From Caballeronia novacaledonica (GTDB lineage Bacteria > Pseudomonadota > Gammaproteobacteria > Burkholderiales > Burkholderiaceae), in assembly GCF_900258035.1 (NCBI RefSeq), contig NZ_OGTP01000012.1, positions 107,048 through 171,047 of the forward strand: a DNA stretch of 64,000 nt, given 5' to 3'. A program made the translations under genes and the position numbers. The first letter of the stretch is position 1; each line of letters opens with the position of its first letter. Shown one piece after another: positions 9,991-18,748 of the stretch. The notes below the pieces were generated by a model that was not told where the DNA came from, did not search any database, and was given only the letters and a program-made list of their open reading frames with translations.

Positions 9991-11409
9991 TCACGCAGCC
10001 GCGCGCTTCGCGCCGAACGCGAGGCGGTCGATGCACCAGACGGCGAGCATCGTCGCGCCCATCAGCGGGAAAAAAATGCCCAGCAAGGTCAGGCCGCCGC
10101 GCCACGCGCGCATCGGCGGCCGTTTGACCGGTCTCGCCGGGGCGCCGAGCTCACGCGCGGGCCGACGCTTCCACCACATGACGAAACCCGTCACGGCAAG
10201 CGTCGCGAGTCCGAGCGAGATCGCCGCGCAGACGATCTGATTCGCGAGCCCGAAGTAGCGGCCCATGTGCAGCGACGTGCCGTACGAAATCCACTGCGCG
10301 ATGCGTCCATAGCTCGCGTAATCGATGTCGGACAGCACGCGGCCGCTGTACCGGTCGATGTGCAGCGTGCGTTCGGCGCGCGGGTCGGCGGGAAAATACG
10401 AGACTGTGTAGACGCCCGTCGGCTTGTCGGGCAGCGCGATGCCGTAGTCGTCGGCGATACCGTTTTTCGCGGCGATCGCGACCACGTCGTCGAGCGACGC
10501 GCGCGCAGCCGGCGACGACGCATCGGCGCTGTCGGGCACGGTCGTCGCGCCGACGGCCCACGGCGTCTGATGCAGCGGGAGATCGTCCATCTTCATGTGC
10601 ATGCCGTGCATCGCGTGCTCGTCGGCGTTTTTCGATGCGGCGCCGGGCGCGGCCGAATGCACATGCGCTTCGCCCCACGCGCCCTTCGGATAGCCGAGCG
10701 ACGCCGATGTCGCGAGCGCCTTGAACTCCTTGCCCCACGATCCCGACCACGGCAGTCCGGACATCACGAAGAACAACGCGCCGATAGCGAGCCAGATGCC
10801 GCCCACCGCATGCAGATCGCGCCACCACGCGCGTCCTTGCAGCGACAGACGCGGCAGCCACACGCCGCCCTGCCGCGCATTCGACCGGCTCGGCCACCAC
10901 AGCGCGATGCCCGTGCCGATCATCACGAGCGTCCAGCAGCCGGCGAGTTCCATCACGAGTTCGCCGGTCTTGCCGAGCATCAGCCCGCGATGCAGATTGC
11001 GCACCTGCTTCATCAGCCGATGTTCGACGGAGAGCGTGCCGAGCACCGCGCCGTCGTACGGATTCACATACACGCTTTCGCTCTCGCCCGATGGCAGGCG
11101 AAAGACGAATTCGGCGCTGCGCGTGCGATCGGCTTCGATTTGCGCGAGCGTCGGCACGGCGCCGCGCGGCTCGCTCGCGGCGGCCTTCGCGAGCAGGGCG
11201 TCGCGGGAAAGCTGCGGGCCGTGCGTATCGGCGACGACCATCCGGTCGCGATACAGAAGCGGCTCGATCTGCGGCTGGAAGCAGTAGATCGTGCCCGTGA
11301 TCGCGAGCACGACGAGCAGCGGCATCACGAAGAGTCCCGCATAGAAATGCCAGCGCCAGAGCGTGCGGCGATGCGCGATGACTTCCGCGTTCGGGTTGGG
11401 TGCAAGCAT
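9991..11409 (-). CDS. PepSY-associated membrane protein (PiuB/iron-regulated type)
   Basis: The 472-residue inner-membrane protein opens RRTLWRWHFYAGLFVMPLLV, the typical first helix of PepSY_TM proteins. Further membrane helices lie around residues 145-165, 195-215, 385-410 and 440-460. Two periplasmic PepSY-like segments and a His/Met-rich stretch (HAMHGMHMKMDD, about residue 250) suggest metal contact. Family members accompany siderophore or copper uptake systems; some are thought to reduce ferric siderophores, so the function is inferred only. ATG 11409 was chosen because it precedes the conserved first helix. A DUF2946 gene lies 106 bp upstream on the same strand. Confidence 0.85.
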   Translation of the reverse strand: MLAPNPNAEVIAHRRTLWRWHFYAGLFVMPLLVVLAITGTIYCFQPQIEPLLYRDRMVVADTHGPQLSRDALLAKAAASEPRGAVPTLAQIEADRTRSAEFVFRLPSGESESVYVNPYDGAVLGTLSVEHRLMKQVRNLHRGLMLGKTGELVMELAGCWTLVMIGTGIALWWPSRSNARQGGVWLPRLSLQGRAWWRDLHAVGGIWLAIGALFFVMSGLPWSGSWGKEFKALATSASLGYPKGAWGEAHVHSAAPGAASKNADEHAMHGMHMKMDDLPLHQTPWAVGATTVPDSADASSPAARASLDDVVAIAAKNGIADDYGIALPDKPTGVYTVSYFPADPRAERTLHIDRYSGRVLSDIDYASYGRIAQWISYGTSLHMGRYFGLANQIVCAAISLGLATLAVTGFVMWWKRRPARELGAPARPVKRPPMRAWRGGLTLLGIFFPLMGATMLAVWCIDRLAFGAKRAAA

Positions 11410-11515
11410 GGTGTTTCTCGTTGAGTGTTTGCGTTTCGATGAGCGTGCACGCCGATGCCGGCGCGAACGCCGACGCGTTCGCGCGCAGAGCGCGCCGATG
11501 AGACGAAAGACGGTG

Positions 11516-11887
11516 TCAGGAGAGAACGGGAGGCGCGCGCGGGCTCGCGGCGTTGAAGGACTTGGATGCGACCGAATCGGCGCTCGCAAACGCCGGGGCG
11601 CGCGTGACGCGCTCGATCGAAGCGGCATCATGCGCGACGTCCGTTGCGACGGGCAGATCGTGCGCGAGCAGTCCGCAGTACGAGCAGGCGTCGAAATGAT
11701 TCGCGGCGTCGTGATGGCTCGCGTGCGCATCCGTGGCGGATGCATCGACCGTGCAGAGGATCGCGTGCGGATCGGTCGCGGCGTTGCGCGCGGCGAGCGT
11801 CTGGCTGATGACCGGCGCGACGATCGCGAGCCACATGGCGGCGATGCCGAGCCATGCGACGAAGCGTTTGCGTGCGTTGCGAGTCAT
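11516..11887 (-). CDS. DUF2946 family protein, small exported protein
   Basis: The 123-residue protein has a basic start and one hydrophobic segment (FVAWLGIAAMWLAIVAPVIS, about residues 9-28) that is a signal peptide or anchor. It contains the DUF2946 pattern HFDACSYCGLLAH near residue 70. The CxxC pair with flanking His residues (HASHHD upstream) suggests metal binding. DUF2946 genes commonly sit beside TonB-dependent receptors and PepSY proteins in metal uptake loci. Here the neighbour downstream is such a PepSY protein, but no receptor gene is present. Confidence 0.78.
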   Translation of the reverse strand: MTRNARKRFVAWLGIAAMWLAIVAPVISQTLAARNAATDPHAILCTVDASATDAHASHHDAANHFDACSYCGLLAHDLPVATDVAHDAASIERVTRAPAFASADSVASKSFNAASPRAPPVLS

Positions 11888-12139
11888 GAGCGAGAGCGTG
11901 ATTGCCGAATGTGCGAAATTGTAGGCAGCGGATGGTACAGCGGCAATCTCCCGGTATCTATGTCCGGAATCGGCGCTCATGCGCACGTCCGGCAGCGCGG
12001 GGAGCTTTGACGCAATTTCGCAGACATCGTCAGACGGATCGGTTAGAATCTCGGGCTTGGCACAGTGGACCGGTGCTGGACACGGCGGCATCGCCGGGCG
12101 CGAATCGTCACCGAATCAGCCCCGAGCGCTCGTCGTGCT

Positions 12140-12226
12140 GCGAGGATGGCGAAATTGGTAGACGCACCAGGTTTAGGTCCTGACGCCCGCAAGGGTGTGC
12201 GGGTTCGAGTCCCGCTCCTCGCACCA
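12140..12226 (+). tRNA. tRNA-Leu (TAG)
   Basis: An 87-nt class II tRNA starts GCGAGGATGGCGAAATTGG, carries a long variable arm, has the anticodon loop TTTAGGT (anticodon TAG) and ends with an encoded CCA. The acceptor stem GCGAGGA/TCCTCGC pairs fully. A terminator follows 5 bp later. Confidence 0.97.
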
Positions 12227-12230
12227 CACG

Positions 12231-12266
12231 AAACCCCTTTCTTCGGCAAAGGGGTTTTTTGTTTTT
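12231..12266 (+). terminator. Intrinsic terminator of tRNA-Leu
   Basis: A 10-bp stem (12231-12240 with 12248-12257, AAACCCCTTT/AAAGGGGTTT) with a 7-nt loop is followed by a T-rich run to 12266. It directly follows the tRNA. Confidence 0.93.
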
Positions 12267-12284
12267 AGGCCCGGCTTTCGCTGG

Positions 12285-12671
12285 CTAGATGCTGATGTCG
12301 CCCAGCTCGACCATCATCACTTCGCCTTTCGCCTGCGAGCGGCCCGCGAAGTCGATGCCCGCCCGTTCCATCACCCGCCTGATCTCCTCCGGTATTTGCT
12401 CGCTCGCGCGGGCAGCGGCGGTCGGCCGGTCGACATGCGACAGAAACCGCCGCACGCACGTCGGCTGCCAGATCACGAAGACGTTGAGCGGGAAAGTGAG
12501 CCTGGCGTCGGCGCGGCGGCTGGCGGTGATATGCAGGCCCACTGTCGGCGAAACGTGCATCTGTCGCGGACACACGCGAAAGTCGAAGCCGAAATCCGTC
12601 GCCACGCTACGCACGAGATGAGGCAGACATTTGTCGCCGAATTGCCGGTTCTCGGATTTGCTCAAGGCCAT
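12285..12671 (-). CDS. Conserved small protein of unknown function
   Basis: This 128-residue protein begins MALSKSENRQFGDKCLPHLV. I do not recognise the family. It has no signal peptide or membrane segment. It shows a mixed charged/aliphatic pattern, three cysteines spread through the sequence, and an acidic-hydrophobic C-terminus (EVMMVELGDISI). The frame continues far upstream as an antisense shadow of the next gene, so ATG 12671 is the reasonable start. It is divergent from the synthase-like gene at 12879 across about 207 bp. Absence of a known motif makes this a moderate call, but the codon pattern and isolated position favour a real gene. Confidence 0.6.
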   Translation of the reverse strand: MALSKSENRQFGDKCLPHLVRSVATDFGFDFRVCPRQMHVSPTVGLHITASRRADARLTFPLNVFVIWQPTCVRRFLSHVDRPTAAARASEQIPEEIRRVMERAGIDFAGRSQAKGEVMMVELGDISI

Positions 12672-12878
12672 GATGCCTCCGGCTTCGCGCGCCGATGAAG
12701 TCGATGCCCGCAGTGTTGCAAGCGCGAAGCGCAGCGTCGGTGGTTCGGCGCACAATCTTGCGGCACGCATCGGCCGGCAGCGAACCCGCGCCTCGCCGGA
12801 TAAAATGAGCGCCCGTGCGTCGGTCCGCCACGGAACACACCCACGACGCCTCTCCAACGAACCCCACAAGTCCCGTTC

Positions 12879-13721
12879 GTGAATTTCGACGATTATTGCC
12901 AGCAAAAGGCCGCCCCCGAAGGTTCCGGCACGTACTACGCGCTGCGCCGCGCGCCGGCCGCGCGCCAGCCGCTTCTGACCGCGCTCTACGCGCTCTATCG
13001 CGAACTCGAAGAGACCGTGAAGGAAACGAGCGATCCGACCATCGGCCGCACGAAGCACGCATGGTGGCAGAGCGAGCTCGGCCGGCTGGATGGCGGCGAG
13101 CCGACGCATCCGGTCACGAAAGCCTTGCAGGCGCATGCGGGCGTTGCCGCGCATCCCGTTCTGGACGATGCCGGGCGTGCGTCGCTCGCCGCGGTCGTCG
13201 ATGGTTTCGGCATGGATCTCGATCAGGCGCGCTATCTCGACTGGCGCGGTTTCAAACGCTATCTCGATCAGACCGGCGGCGCGTTCGCGACGGCGCTTGC
13301 GCGTGCGAGCGCGCGCGATCCGGGCGCGGCCGCCGCGTGGGCCGCGCCGCTCGGATCGGCGCTGCTGCTCGCCGAGCGCGTTCAGGAAATCGGCGACGAT
13401 GCGCGCCACGGCCGCATCTATATTCCCATCGACGAATTGCAGCGCTTCAACGTGACGGCTGCGGACGTCATCAATCGCAAGTACGGCGATGCCTTCACGG
13501 ATCTCATGCGCTTTCAGACGGGCCGCGCCCGGCAAGCGCTGAACGATGCACTCGCCGCCATGCCCGCTTCGGAACGCGCGACGCAGCGCGTGCTGCGCGC
13601 GCAGGCCGCGCTGTCGCTCGCGCTCTTCGACGAAATCGAACGGGAAGATTTCAAGGTGCTGCATCAGCGCATCGCGCTCACGCCGATCCGCAAGCTGTGG
13701 ATCACGTGGCGCGCGCGTTAG
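12879..13721 (+). CDS. Squalene/phytoene synthase-family protein
   Basis: The 280-residue all-helical prenyl-transferase fold protein (GTG start) carries the second Asp-rich signature GDDARHGRIYIPIDEL near residue 175, which matches the QxxxDxxEDxxxGRxYLP region of the family. The first motif, normally DxxxD near residue 55, is here YRELEETVKE, so the metal-binding aspartates are replaced by glutamates. Family members condense two prenyl diphosphates (HpnC/HpnD, CrtB), and ispD/ispF are present elsewhere in the window. With the altered first motif the exact reaction is uncertain. The stop overlaps by 4 bp, tail to tail, with the DUF1501 gene. Confidence 0.82.
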   Translation: MNFDDYCQQKAAPEGSGTYYALRRAPAARQPLLTALYALYRELEETVKETSDPTIGRTKHAWWQSELGRLDGGEPTHPVTKALQAHAGVAAHPVLDDAGRASLAAVVDGFGMDLDQARYLDWRGFKRYLDQTGGAFATALARASARDPGAAAAWAAPLGSALLLAERVQEIGDDARHGRIYIPIDELQRFNVTAADVINRKYGDAFTDLMRFQTGRARQALNDALAAMPASERATQRVLRAQAALSLALFDEIEREDFKVLHQRIALTPIRKLWITWRAR

Positions 13722-14620
13722 ACGCGCAGAATCGGCAGCGGCTCGAAACGCGTTCCGAGGATCGATGCTGAATCGGTCTTCCAGCATGCGTCGAGGACCG
13801 TCGCATACAACCTTCTGAAGTCGATGCCGACGGGCAAGCCGCCGTCCGCATCGAGTCGATCGAGTCGCGGCGGCATGCCGAACAGTCCGCCGCGCACGCC
13901 TCCGCCCATCACGAAATGCGCCGACGCCGCGCCGTGCTCCGTGCCGCCCGCGGCGTTTTCACGCGCGGCGCGTCCGAATTCCGATCGCGTCATCACGAGC
14001 GCACGGTCCCACGCACCGGACGCGACCAATGATGCACGCAGCGATGCGAGTCCTTCGGCCAATCGAGCAAGACACGCAGCATGCCGGCGCCCTTGATTCT
14101 CGTGCGTATCGAAGCCGTACAGCGCGACTCGGATCACGTTCACGCCGCGCGCGAGCGCATCGCCCGCGGCCTTGAATGTCGTGACTTCGGTGACGGCGTT
14201 CAGACGATCGAGCCAGCCATCGGCGCGATACTCATTCGCATGCGACGCGGTCTCCCAGATCTGGCGCGAGCGGTAATGCGACCGATTGGGCGCGTCATAA
14301 CCGACGCCCTGCACGATCGCGAGTTCGTTCGCGCGCCACGCGTCCATCAGCGGCAAGAGCGACGGATGCAAGGCCGTGCGCTCGTCGAGCGTCAATGCGT
14401 GATTTTTCGATATCGCGAGACTCGGCCGCAACGCGCGATAGCGAGGGTCTGCGATCGGAATGACGGTGTTGAGTCCATCGTTGCCGCCGTCGAGATCGAC
14501 GATCACGAGCGAACGAATGGAAGACGTAGAGCCGGAATGTGCGATAGCGAACGCTTCTTCGATGCTGCCCGACAATCCCGCGAACGCGCCGGCAAGCGAG
14601 AGGAAGTGACGTCGGTTCAT
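13718..14620 (-). CDS. DUF1501 family protein with Tat signal
   Basis: The 300-residue protein begins MNRRHFLSLAGAFAG, a twin-arginine type signal, and contains the DUF1501 patterns LVIVDLDGGNDGLNTV (about residues 38-53) and ALYGFDTHENQG (about residue 175). It ends with RSEFGRAARENAAGGTEHG near residue 225. These proteins are sulfatase-fold relatives exported to the periplasm, with no settled function. Typical members are nearer 380-430 residues, so this one is short. The usual DUF1800 partner is absent; instead a small exported protein lies 15 bp upstream on the same strand. Confidence 0.85.
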   Translation of the reverse strand: MNRRHFLSLAGAFAGLSGSIEEAFAIAHSGSTSSIRSLVIVDLDGGNDGLNTVIPIADPRYRALRPSLAISKNHALTLDERTALHPSLLPLMDAWRANELAIVQGVGYDAPNRSHYRSRQIWETASHANEYRADGWLDRLNAVTEVTTFKAAGDALARGVNVIRVALYGFDTHENQGRRHAACLARLAEGLASLRASLVASGAWDRALVMTRSEFGRAARENAAGGTEHGAASAHFVMGGGVRGGLFGMPPRLDRLDADGGLPVGIDFRRLYATVLDACWKTDSASILGTRFEPLPILRV

Positions 14621-14635
14621 CGCGGGTTGCGCCGC

Positions 14636-15007
14636 TTATCGCTTGTAGAGATCGCGCACCGCTTCTTCGATGTGCTGCCGCAGAAGACGCCGCTCGTCGG
14701 CGGTCATCACCGTGTGGCGCGGCGGGCGCGCGGGCGGCGCCTGATCGACTTGCTGGATGGGCTGCATGGCCGGCGCTTTCGGATCGTGATCCTGGCCTGA
14801 AGGCGCCGCACTCTTGGTCATGCGCTGCTGCGCGCGAATGATGCGGCCATCGAAACGATTCTGCGAACTGGAGGCGCCACGGTCGAAAATGCTCGACTGG
14901 GCATAGGCGTGAGGTGTGCTCAGTACTGCGTAGAGCGCACTGGCAAGAAGTGTCTTTCTGAAGATGCGCTCGCTGCGCACGGGTCCGCGCTGCCGCGCTC
15001 CCTTCAT
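14636..15007 (-). CDS. Small exported protein of unknown function
   Basis: The 123-residue protein has a basic N-terminus followed by a hydrophobic signal segment (TLLASALYAVLSTPHAYA, cleavage likely after AYA near residue 36). The mature part is Pro/Gln-rich and ends with a charged helix (RRLLRQHIEEAVRDLYKR). ATG 15007 was preferred over an upstream in-frame ATG because AAGGGA lies 6 nt before it. I recognise no family. It forms a two-gene unit with the DUF1501 gene 15 bp downstream and is divergent from ompR. Confidence 0.7.
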   Translation of the reverse strand: MKGARQRGPVRSERIFRKTLLASALYAVLSTPHAYAQSSIFDRGASSSQNRFDGRIIRAQQRMTKSAAPSGQDHDPKAPAMQPIQQVDQAPPARPPRHTVMTADERRLLRQHIEEAVRDLYKR

Positions 15008-15183
15008 GTTGTTCCCTTCGTTGCTCGACAACCGGACAGCCTCATTCTTTTCGCGCGCGTCTCACAGGGGCTTGGTCGGGCCGCACGACGCGCTGGTCTA
15101 ATGGAGTATCTACCGAATGGCGGGCTTAGGTAAAGCAGTGTACGCAGCAAACCCTTAGGCCGTGCCACAGTCCCCGTAAATTT

Positions 15184-15237
15184 TGTAACCAACTGTTACA
15201 CTCGCTTTTGTTACAAACTCGGCGTTTGACCAAACGC
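15184..15237. promoter_or_regulatory. Operator-like inverted repeats before ompR
   Basis: Three copies of the half-site GTTACA/TGTAAC lie within 32 bp: 15184-15189 (TGTAAC), 15195-15200 and 15210-15215 (GTTACA). The first two form a palindrome with a 5-bp spacer. A second palindrome, GCGTTTG-AC-CAAACGC, lies at 15222-15237, 14 bp before the ompR ATG. The region is shared with the divergent exported-protein gene. OmpR sites often contain GTTACA, so autoregulation is a reasonable inference. Confidence 0.5.
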
Positions 15238-15251
15238 GCTAAGATGCCGCC

Positions 15252-15977
15252 ATGGAAACCAAGAACCCTTCAAAAATTCTCGTCGTCGACGACGATCCGC
15301 GCCTGCGCGATCTGCTGCGGCGCTACCTCGGCGAACAGGGCTTCAACGTCTACGTCGCGGAAAACGCGCCGTCGATGAACAAGCTCTGGGTGCGCGAGCG
15401 TTTCGATTTGCTCGTGCTCGACCTGATGTTGCCCGGCGAAGACGGTCTTTCCATCTGCCGGCGTCTGCGCGGCAGCAACGATCGCACGCCGATCATCATG
15501 CTCACCGCAAAGGGTGAAGATGTGGATCGCATCGTCGGACTCGAAATGGGTGCGGACGACTATCTGCCGAAGCCGTTCAATCCGCGCGAGCTCGTCGCGC
15601 GCATTCATGCGGTGCTGCGTCGCCAGACGCCGTCCGAATTGCCGGGCGCGCCGTCCGAAACCACCGAAGTGTTCGAGTTCGGCGAGTTCGCGCTGAACCT
15701 TGCCACGCGCACGCTTACGAAGAACGGCCAGGAAATTCCGCTCACCACCGGCGAGTTTTCGGTGCTGAAGGTGTTCGCGCGTCATCCGCGCCAGCCGCTC
15801 TCGCGCGAGAAGCTGATGGAACTCGCGCGCGGTCGTGAATACGAAGTGTTCGATCGCAGTCTCGACGTGCAGATCTCGCGTTTGCGCAAGCTGATCGAGC
15901 CGGACCCCAGCAGCCCGCGTTTCATCCAGACCGTGTGGGGACTCGGCTACGTCTTCATTCCCGACGGCGCGGCCTGA
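15252..15977 (+). CDS. ompR: Two-component response regulator OmpR
   Basis: The 241-residue protein has an N-terminal receiver domain with the acidic pair in VVDDDPRLRD, the phospho-acceptor Asp in LLVLDLMLPGEDG near residue 58, and the Lys in LPKPFNPREL. A C-terminal winged helix carries SREKLMELARGREYEVFDRS, typical of OmpR/PhoB-family regulators. Its closest recognisable type is OmpR itself. It is followed 62 bp later by the sensor gene envZ on the same strand. In many bacteria this pair controls porins and envelope genes. The 5' region carries palindromes that may be autoregulatory. Confidence 0.95.
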   Translation: METKNPSKILVVDDDPRLRDLLRRYLGEQGFNVYVAENAPSMNKLWVRERFDLLVLDLMLPGEDGLSICRRLRGSNDRTPIIMLTAKGEDVDRIVGLEMGADDYLPKPFNPRELVARIHAVLRRQTPSELPGAPSETTEVFEFGEFALNLATRTLTKNGQEIPLTTGEFSVLKVFARHPRQPLSREKLMELARGREYEVFDRSLDVQISRLRKLIEPDPSSPRFIQTVWGLGYVFIPDGAA

Positions 15978-16039
15978 GCGATATTTGAGCGAGTTTCGTC
16001 ACGCTTTCTCCCCTTCACCGAGCTGAACCCGACAGACCC

Positions 16040-17404
16040 ATGCGCATCGACAGGCGGCTACTGGCGCTCGCGTTCGGCGGTCTGTTCTGGCGAACCTTCG
16101 CGCTGATCGCGCTGCTCATCGCCGTCAGTCTGACGGCGTGGTTTCAGAGCTTTCGCGTGATCGAGCGCGAGCCGCGCGCGCAGCGCGTGGCGCTTCAGCT
16201 CGTCGCCGTGGTCAAGCTCACGCGCACCGCCCTGCTCTATTCCGACCCCGATCTGCGCCGCGCGCTGCTTCAGGATCTGGAGAGCAACGAAGGCGTGCGC
16301 GTGTATCCGCGCGAGACCACCGACAAATACAAGCTGCAGCCGGACGAGTCGCTCAACCGGCTGATCGAGCGCGACGTGCGCGGGCGGCTCGGCAACGAGA
16401 CGATCATCGCGCAATCGGTGAACGACATTCCGGGCGTCTGGATCAGCTTCAAGATCGACGACGACGACTACTGGGTCGCGCTCGACCGCGATCAGCTCGA
16501 CACCGTCACCGGCCTGCAATGGGCCGGCTGGGGCGTGTTCGCGCTCGCGCTGTCGTTGTTCGGCGCGGCGTTCATCACGAGTCTCGTGAACCGGCCGTTC
16601 GCGCGCCTCGCGCTCGCGGCGCGCAAGGTCGGCTCGGGGCAGTCGCCGGAGGCCTTGCCCGAGCGCGGCATGGGCGTGGCGGCGGAAACCAATCGAAGCT
16701 TCAACCAGATGGTGCAGGATCTCGAGCAGCTCGAAGCGGATCGCGCGCTGATGCTCGCGGGCATTTCGCACGATTTGCGCACGCCGCTCGCGCGCCTGCG
16801 TCTCGAAACCGAGATGAGCCCGTCGGACGAAGCGACCAAGCTCGCGATGATCGACGACATCGAGCAGATGGACATGATCATCGGCCGCTTCCTCGACTAC
16901 GCGCGGCCGATGCAGCGCATGCCCGAAGCGGTGGATCTCTCGATGATCGCGAGCGAGCTCGCCGCGCGCTTCCAGGCCGACGACGGCGTCGTGATGCGCA
17001 CCGACCTCGCGCAGGGCGCGGTCATCGAAGGCGATCCGACCGATGCGCGCCGCGTGGTCGGCAATCTGCTGGAAAACGCGCGCAAATACGGCCGCAGCGA
17101 ACAGGACGACATCGCGCGGATCACGCTGCAGACGCGCGTCGCGCACGGCAAGGTCGAACTCTCCGTGATGGACGAGGGCCGCGGCATTCCAGACGATCAG
17201 GTGGCGCTCATCACGCGCCCGTTCTATCGCGTCGACACGGCGCGCACGCAAGCGAACGGCACGGGCCTCGGCATGGCCATCGTTCAGCGCCTCGTCACGC
17301 GTCAACGCGGCACGCTGCGGCTGCGCAACCGCACGCCGCTTCCCGGCTTCGAAGTGACCATCGATTTCCCGCCGATGAAAGGCGGCGCGCGCTTCGAAGG
17401 CTAA
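16040..17404 (+). CDS. envZ: Sensor histidine kinase EnvZ
   Basis: The 454-residue inner-membrane kinase has a first transmembrane helix near residues 13-36 (FALIALLIAVSLTAW) and a periplasmic sensor region to about 150. A second helix (WGVFALALSLFGAAFITSLV) and a HAMP linker follow. The H-box SHDLRTPLARLRLE carries the phosphorylated His near residue 245, followed by N-box NLLENARKYG, and G-boxes DEGRGIP and GTGLGMAI. All catalytic boxes are present. It phosphorylates OmpR, encoded just upstream. Confidence 0.94.
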   Translation: MRIDRRLLALAFGGLFWRTFALIALLIAVSLTAWFQSFRVIEREPRAQRVALQLVAVVKLTRTALLYSDPDLRRALLQDLESNEGVRVYPRETTDKYKLQPDESLNRLIERDVRGRLGNETIIAQSVNDIPGVWISFKIDDDDYWVALDRDQLDTVTGLQWAGWGVFALALSLFGAAFITSLVNRPFARLALAARKVGSGQSPEALPERGMGVAAETNRSFNQMVQDLEQLEADRALMLAGISHDLRTPLARLRLETEMSPSDEATKLAMIDDIEQMDMIIGRFLDYARPMQRMPEAVDLSMIASELAARFQADDGVVMRTDLAQGAVIEGDPTDARRVVGNLLENARKYGRSEQDDIARITLQTRVAHGKVELSVMDEGRGIPDDQVALITRPFYRVDTARTQANGTGLGMAIVQRLVTRQRGTLRLRNRTPLPGFEVTIDFPPMKGGARFEG

Positions 17405-17457
17405 ACGTCCTTCTTTATCGACTTTTCGCCCGCTACCGGCGACGAACCGATTATTTA

Positions 17458-17483
17458 AATCGAGTTAAGATCAATCGGGTTAA
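17458..17483 (+). repeat. Direct repeat upstream of ahpC
   Basis: AATCGAGTTAA (17458-17468) and AATCGGGTTAA (17473-17483) form an 11-bp direct repeat with one mismatch and a 15-bp period, about 100 bp before the ahpC start. It does not match the OxyR ATAG pattern. It may be a regulator site or part of the promoter; the function is not known. Confidence 0.4.
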
Positions 17484-17581
17484 CGCGCAGCACGCCTGGC
17501 ATGAAAATGTCACGCGAGCGTTATGGCGATCCGGTAGTTTGAATGAGTTTGTCCTTTCAACGATTTCACGGGAGTTTCTGC

Positions 17582-18130
<549 letters not shown>

Positions 18131-18147
18131 GCGTTTCCAGATGCCGC

Positions 18148-18192
18148 AAAGCCCGCCTTCGGCCGAGCGAGTTCGGTCGCGGCGGGCTTTTT
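18148..18192 (+). terminator. Terminator or attenuator between ahpC and ahpD
   Basis: A stem AAAGCCCGCC/GGCGGGCTTT (18148-18157 with 18181-18190) encloses a second, G-U-containing stem and is followed by a short T run. ahpD begins 25 bp later, so this is likely a partial terminator that sets the AhpC:AhpD ratio. Confidence 0.75.
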
Positions 18193-18216
18193 AACGCCAT
18201 CGAATAGGAGAAAACA

Positions 18217-18741
18217 ATGGAATTTCTGTCCGCGATCAAGGAACTCGTGCCCGACTACGCGAAGGACATTCGCCTGAACGTCGACGGCACGATTGCCCGC
18301 TCGTCGCTCGAAGGCAACGATGCCGTCGGGGTCGCGCTGGCCGCCGCGTATGCCGCGAAAGCGACGAAGCTCGTCGGCATCATCCGCAATGCGGGCGTGC
18401 TGTCGCCGGAAGAAACCAGCGCCGTGCTGACCGCCGCCGCGCTCATGGGCATGAACAACGTCTGGTATCCGTATCTGGAGATGGCCGACAACGCCGATCT
18501 CAAGACGCAGCCCGCCGGCTTGCGCATGAACGCGTATGCGTCGCATGGCGGCGTCGACAAGCGGCGCTTCGAGATGTACGCGCTCGCGGCGTCGATCATC
18601 GGCAAGTGCCACTTCTGCGTGAAGTCGCACTACGAAAATCTCGTGACCGAAGGCATGTCGACGACGCAATTGCGCGACGTCGGCCGCATCGCGGCGGTGA
18701 TCAACGCCGTCGCGCTGACGATCGAAGCGGAAGGAAAGTAA
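18217..18741 (+). CDS. ahpD: Alkyl hydroperoxidase AhpD
   Basis: The 174-residue AhpD-fold protein has the active-site pattern GKCHFCVKSHYE near residues 128-140, with the CxxC pair and the following His intact. AhpD is a thiol oxidoreductase that recycles AhpC, using lipoyl-bearing donors in mycobacteria. A ribosome site AGGAG precedes the ATG. It lies downstream of ahpC behind a hairpin and converges on ispF, with only 7 bp between stops. Confidence 0.94.
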   Translation: MEFLSAIKELVPDYAKDIRLNVDGTIARSSLEGNDAVGVALAAAYAAKATKLVGIIRNAGVLSPEETSAVLTAAALMGMNNVWYPYLEMADNADLKTQPAGLRMNAYASHGGVDKRRFEMYALAASIIGKCHFCVKSHYENLVTEGMSTTQLRDVGRIAAVINAVALTIEAEGK

Positions 18742-18748
18742 CGCGCGA

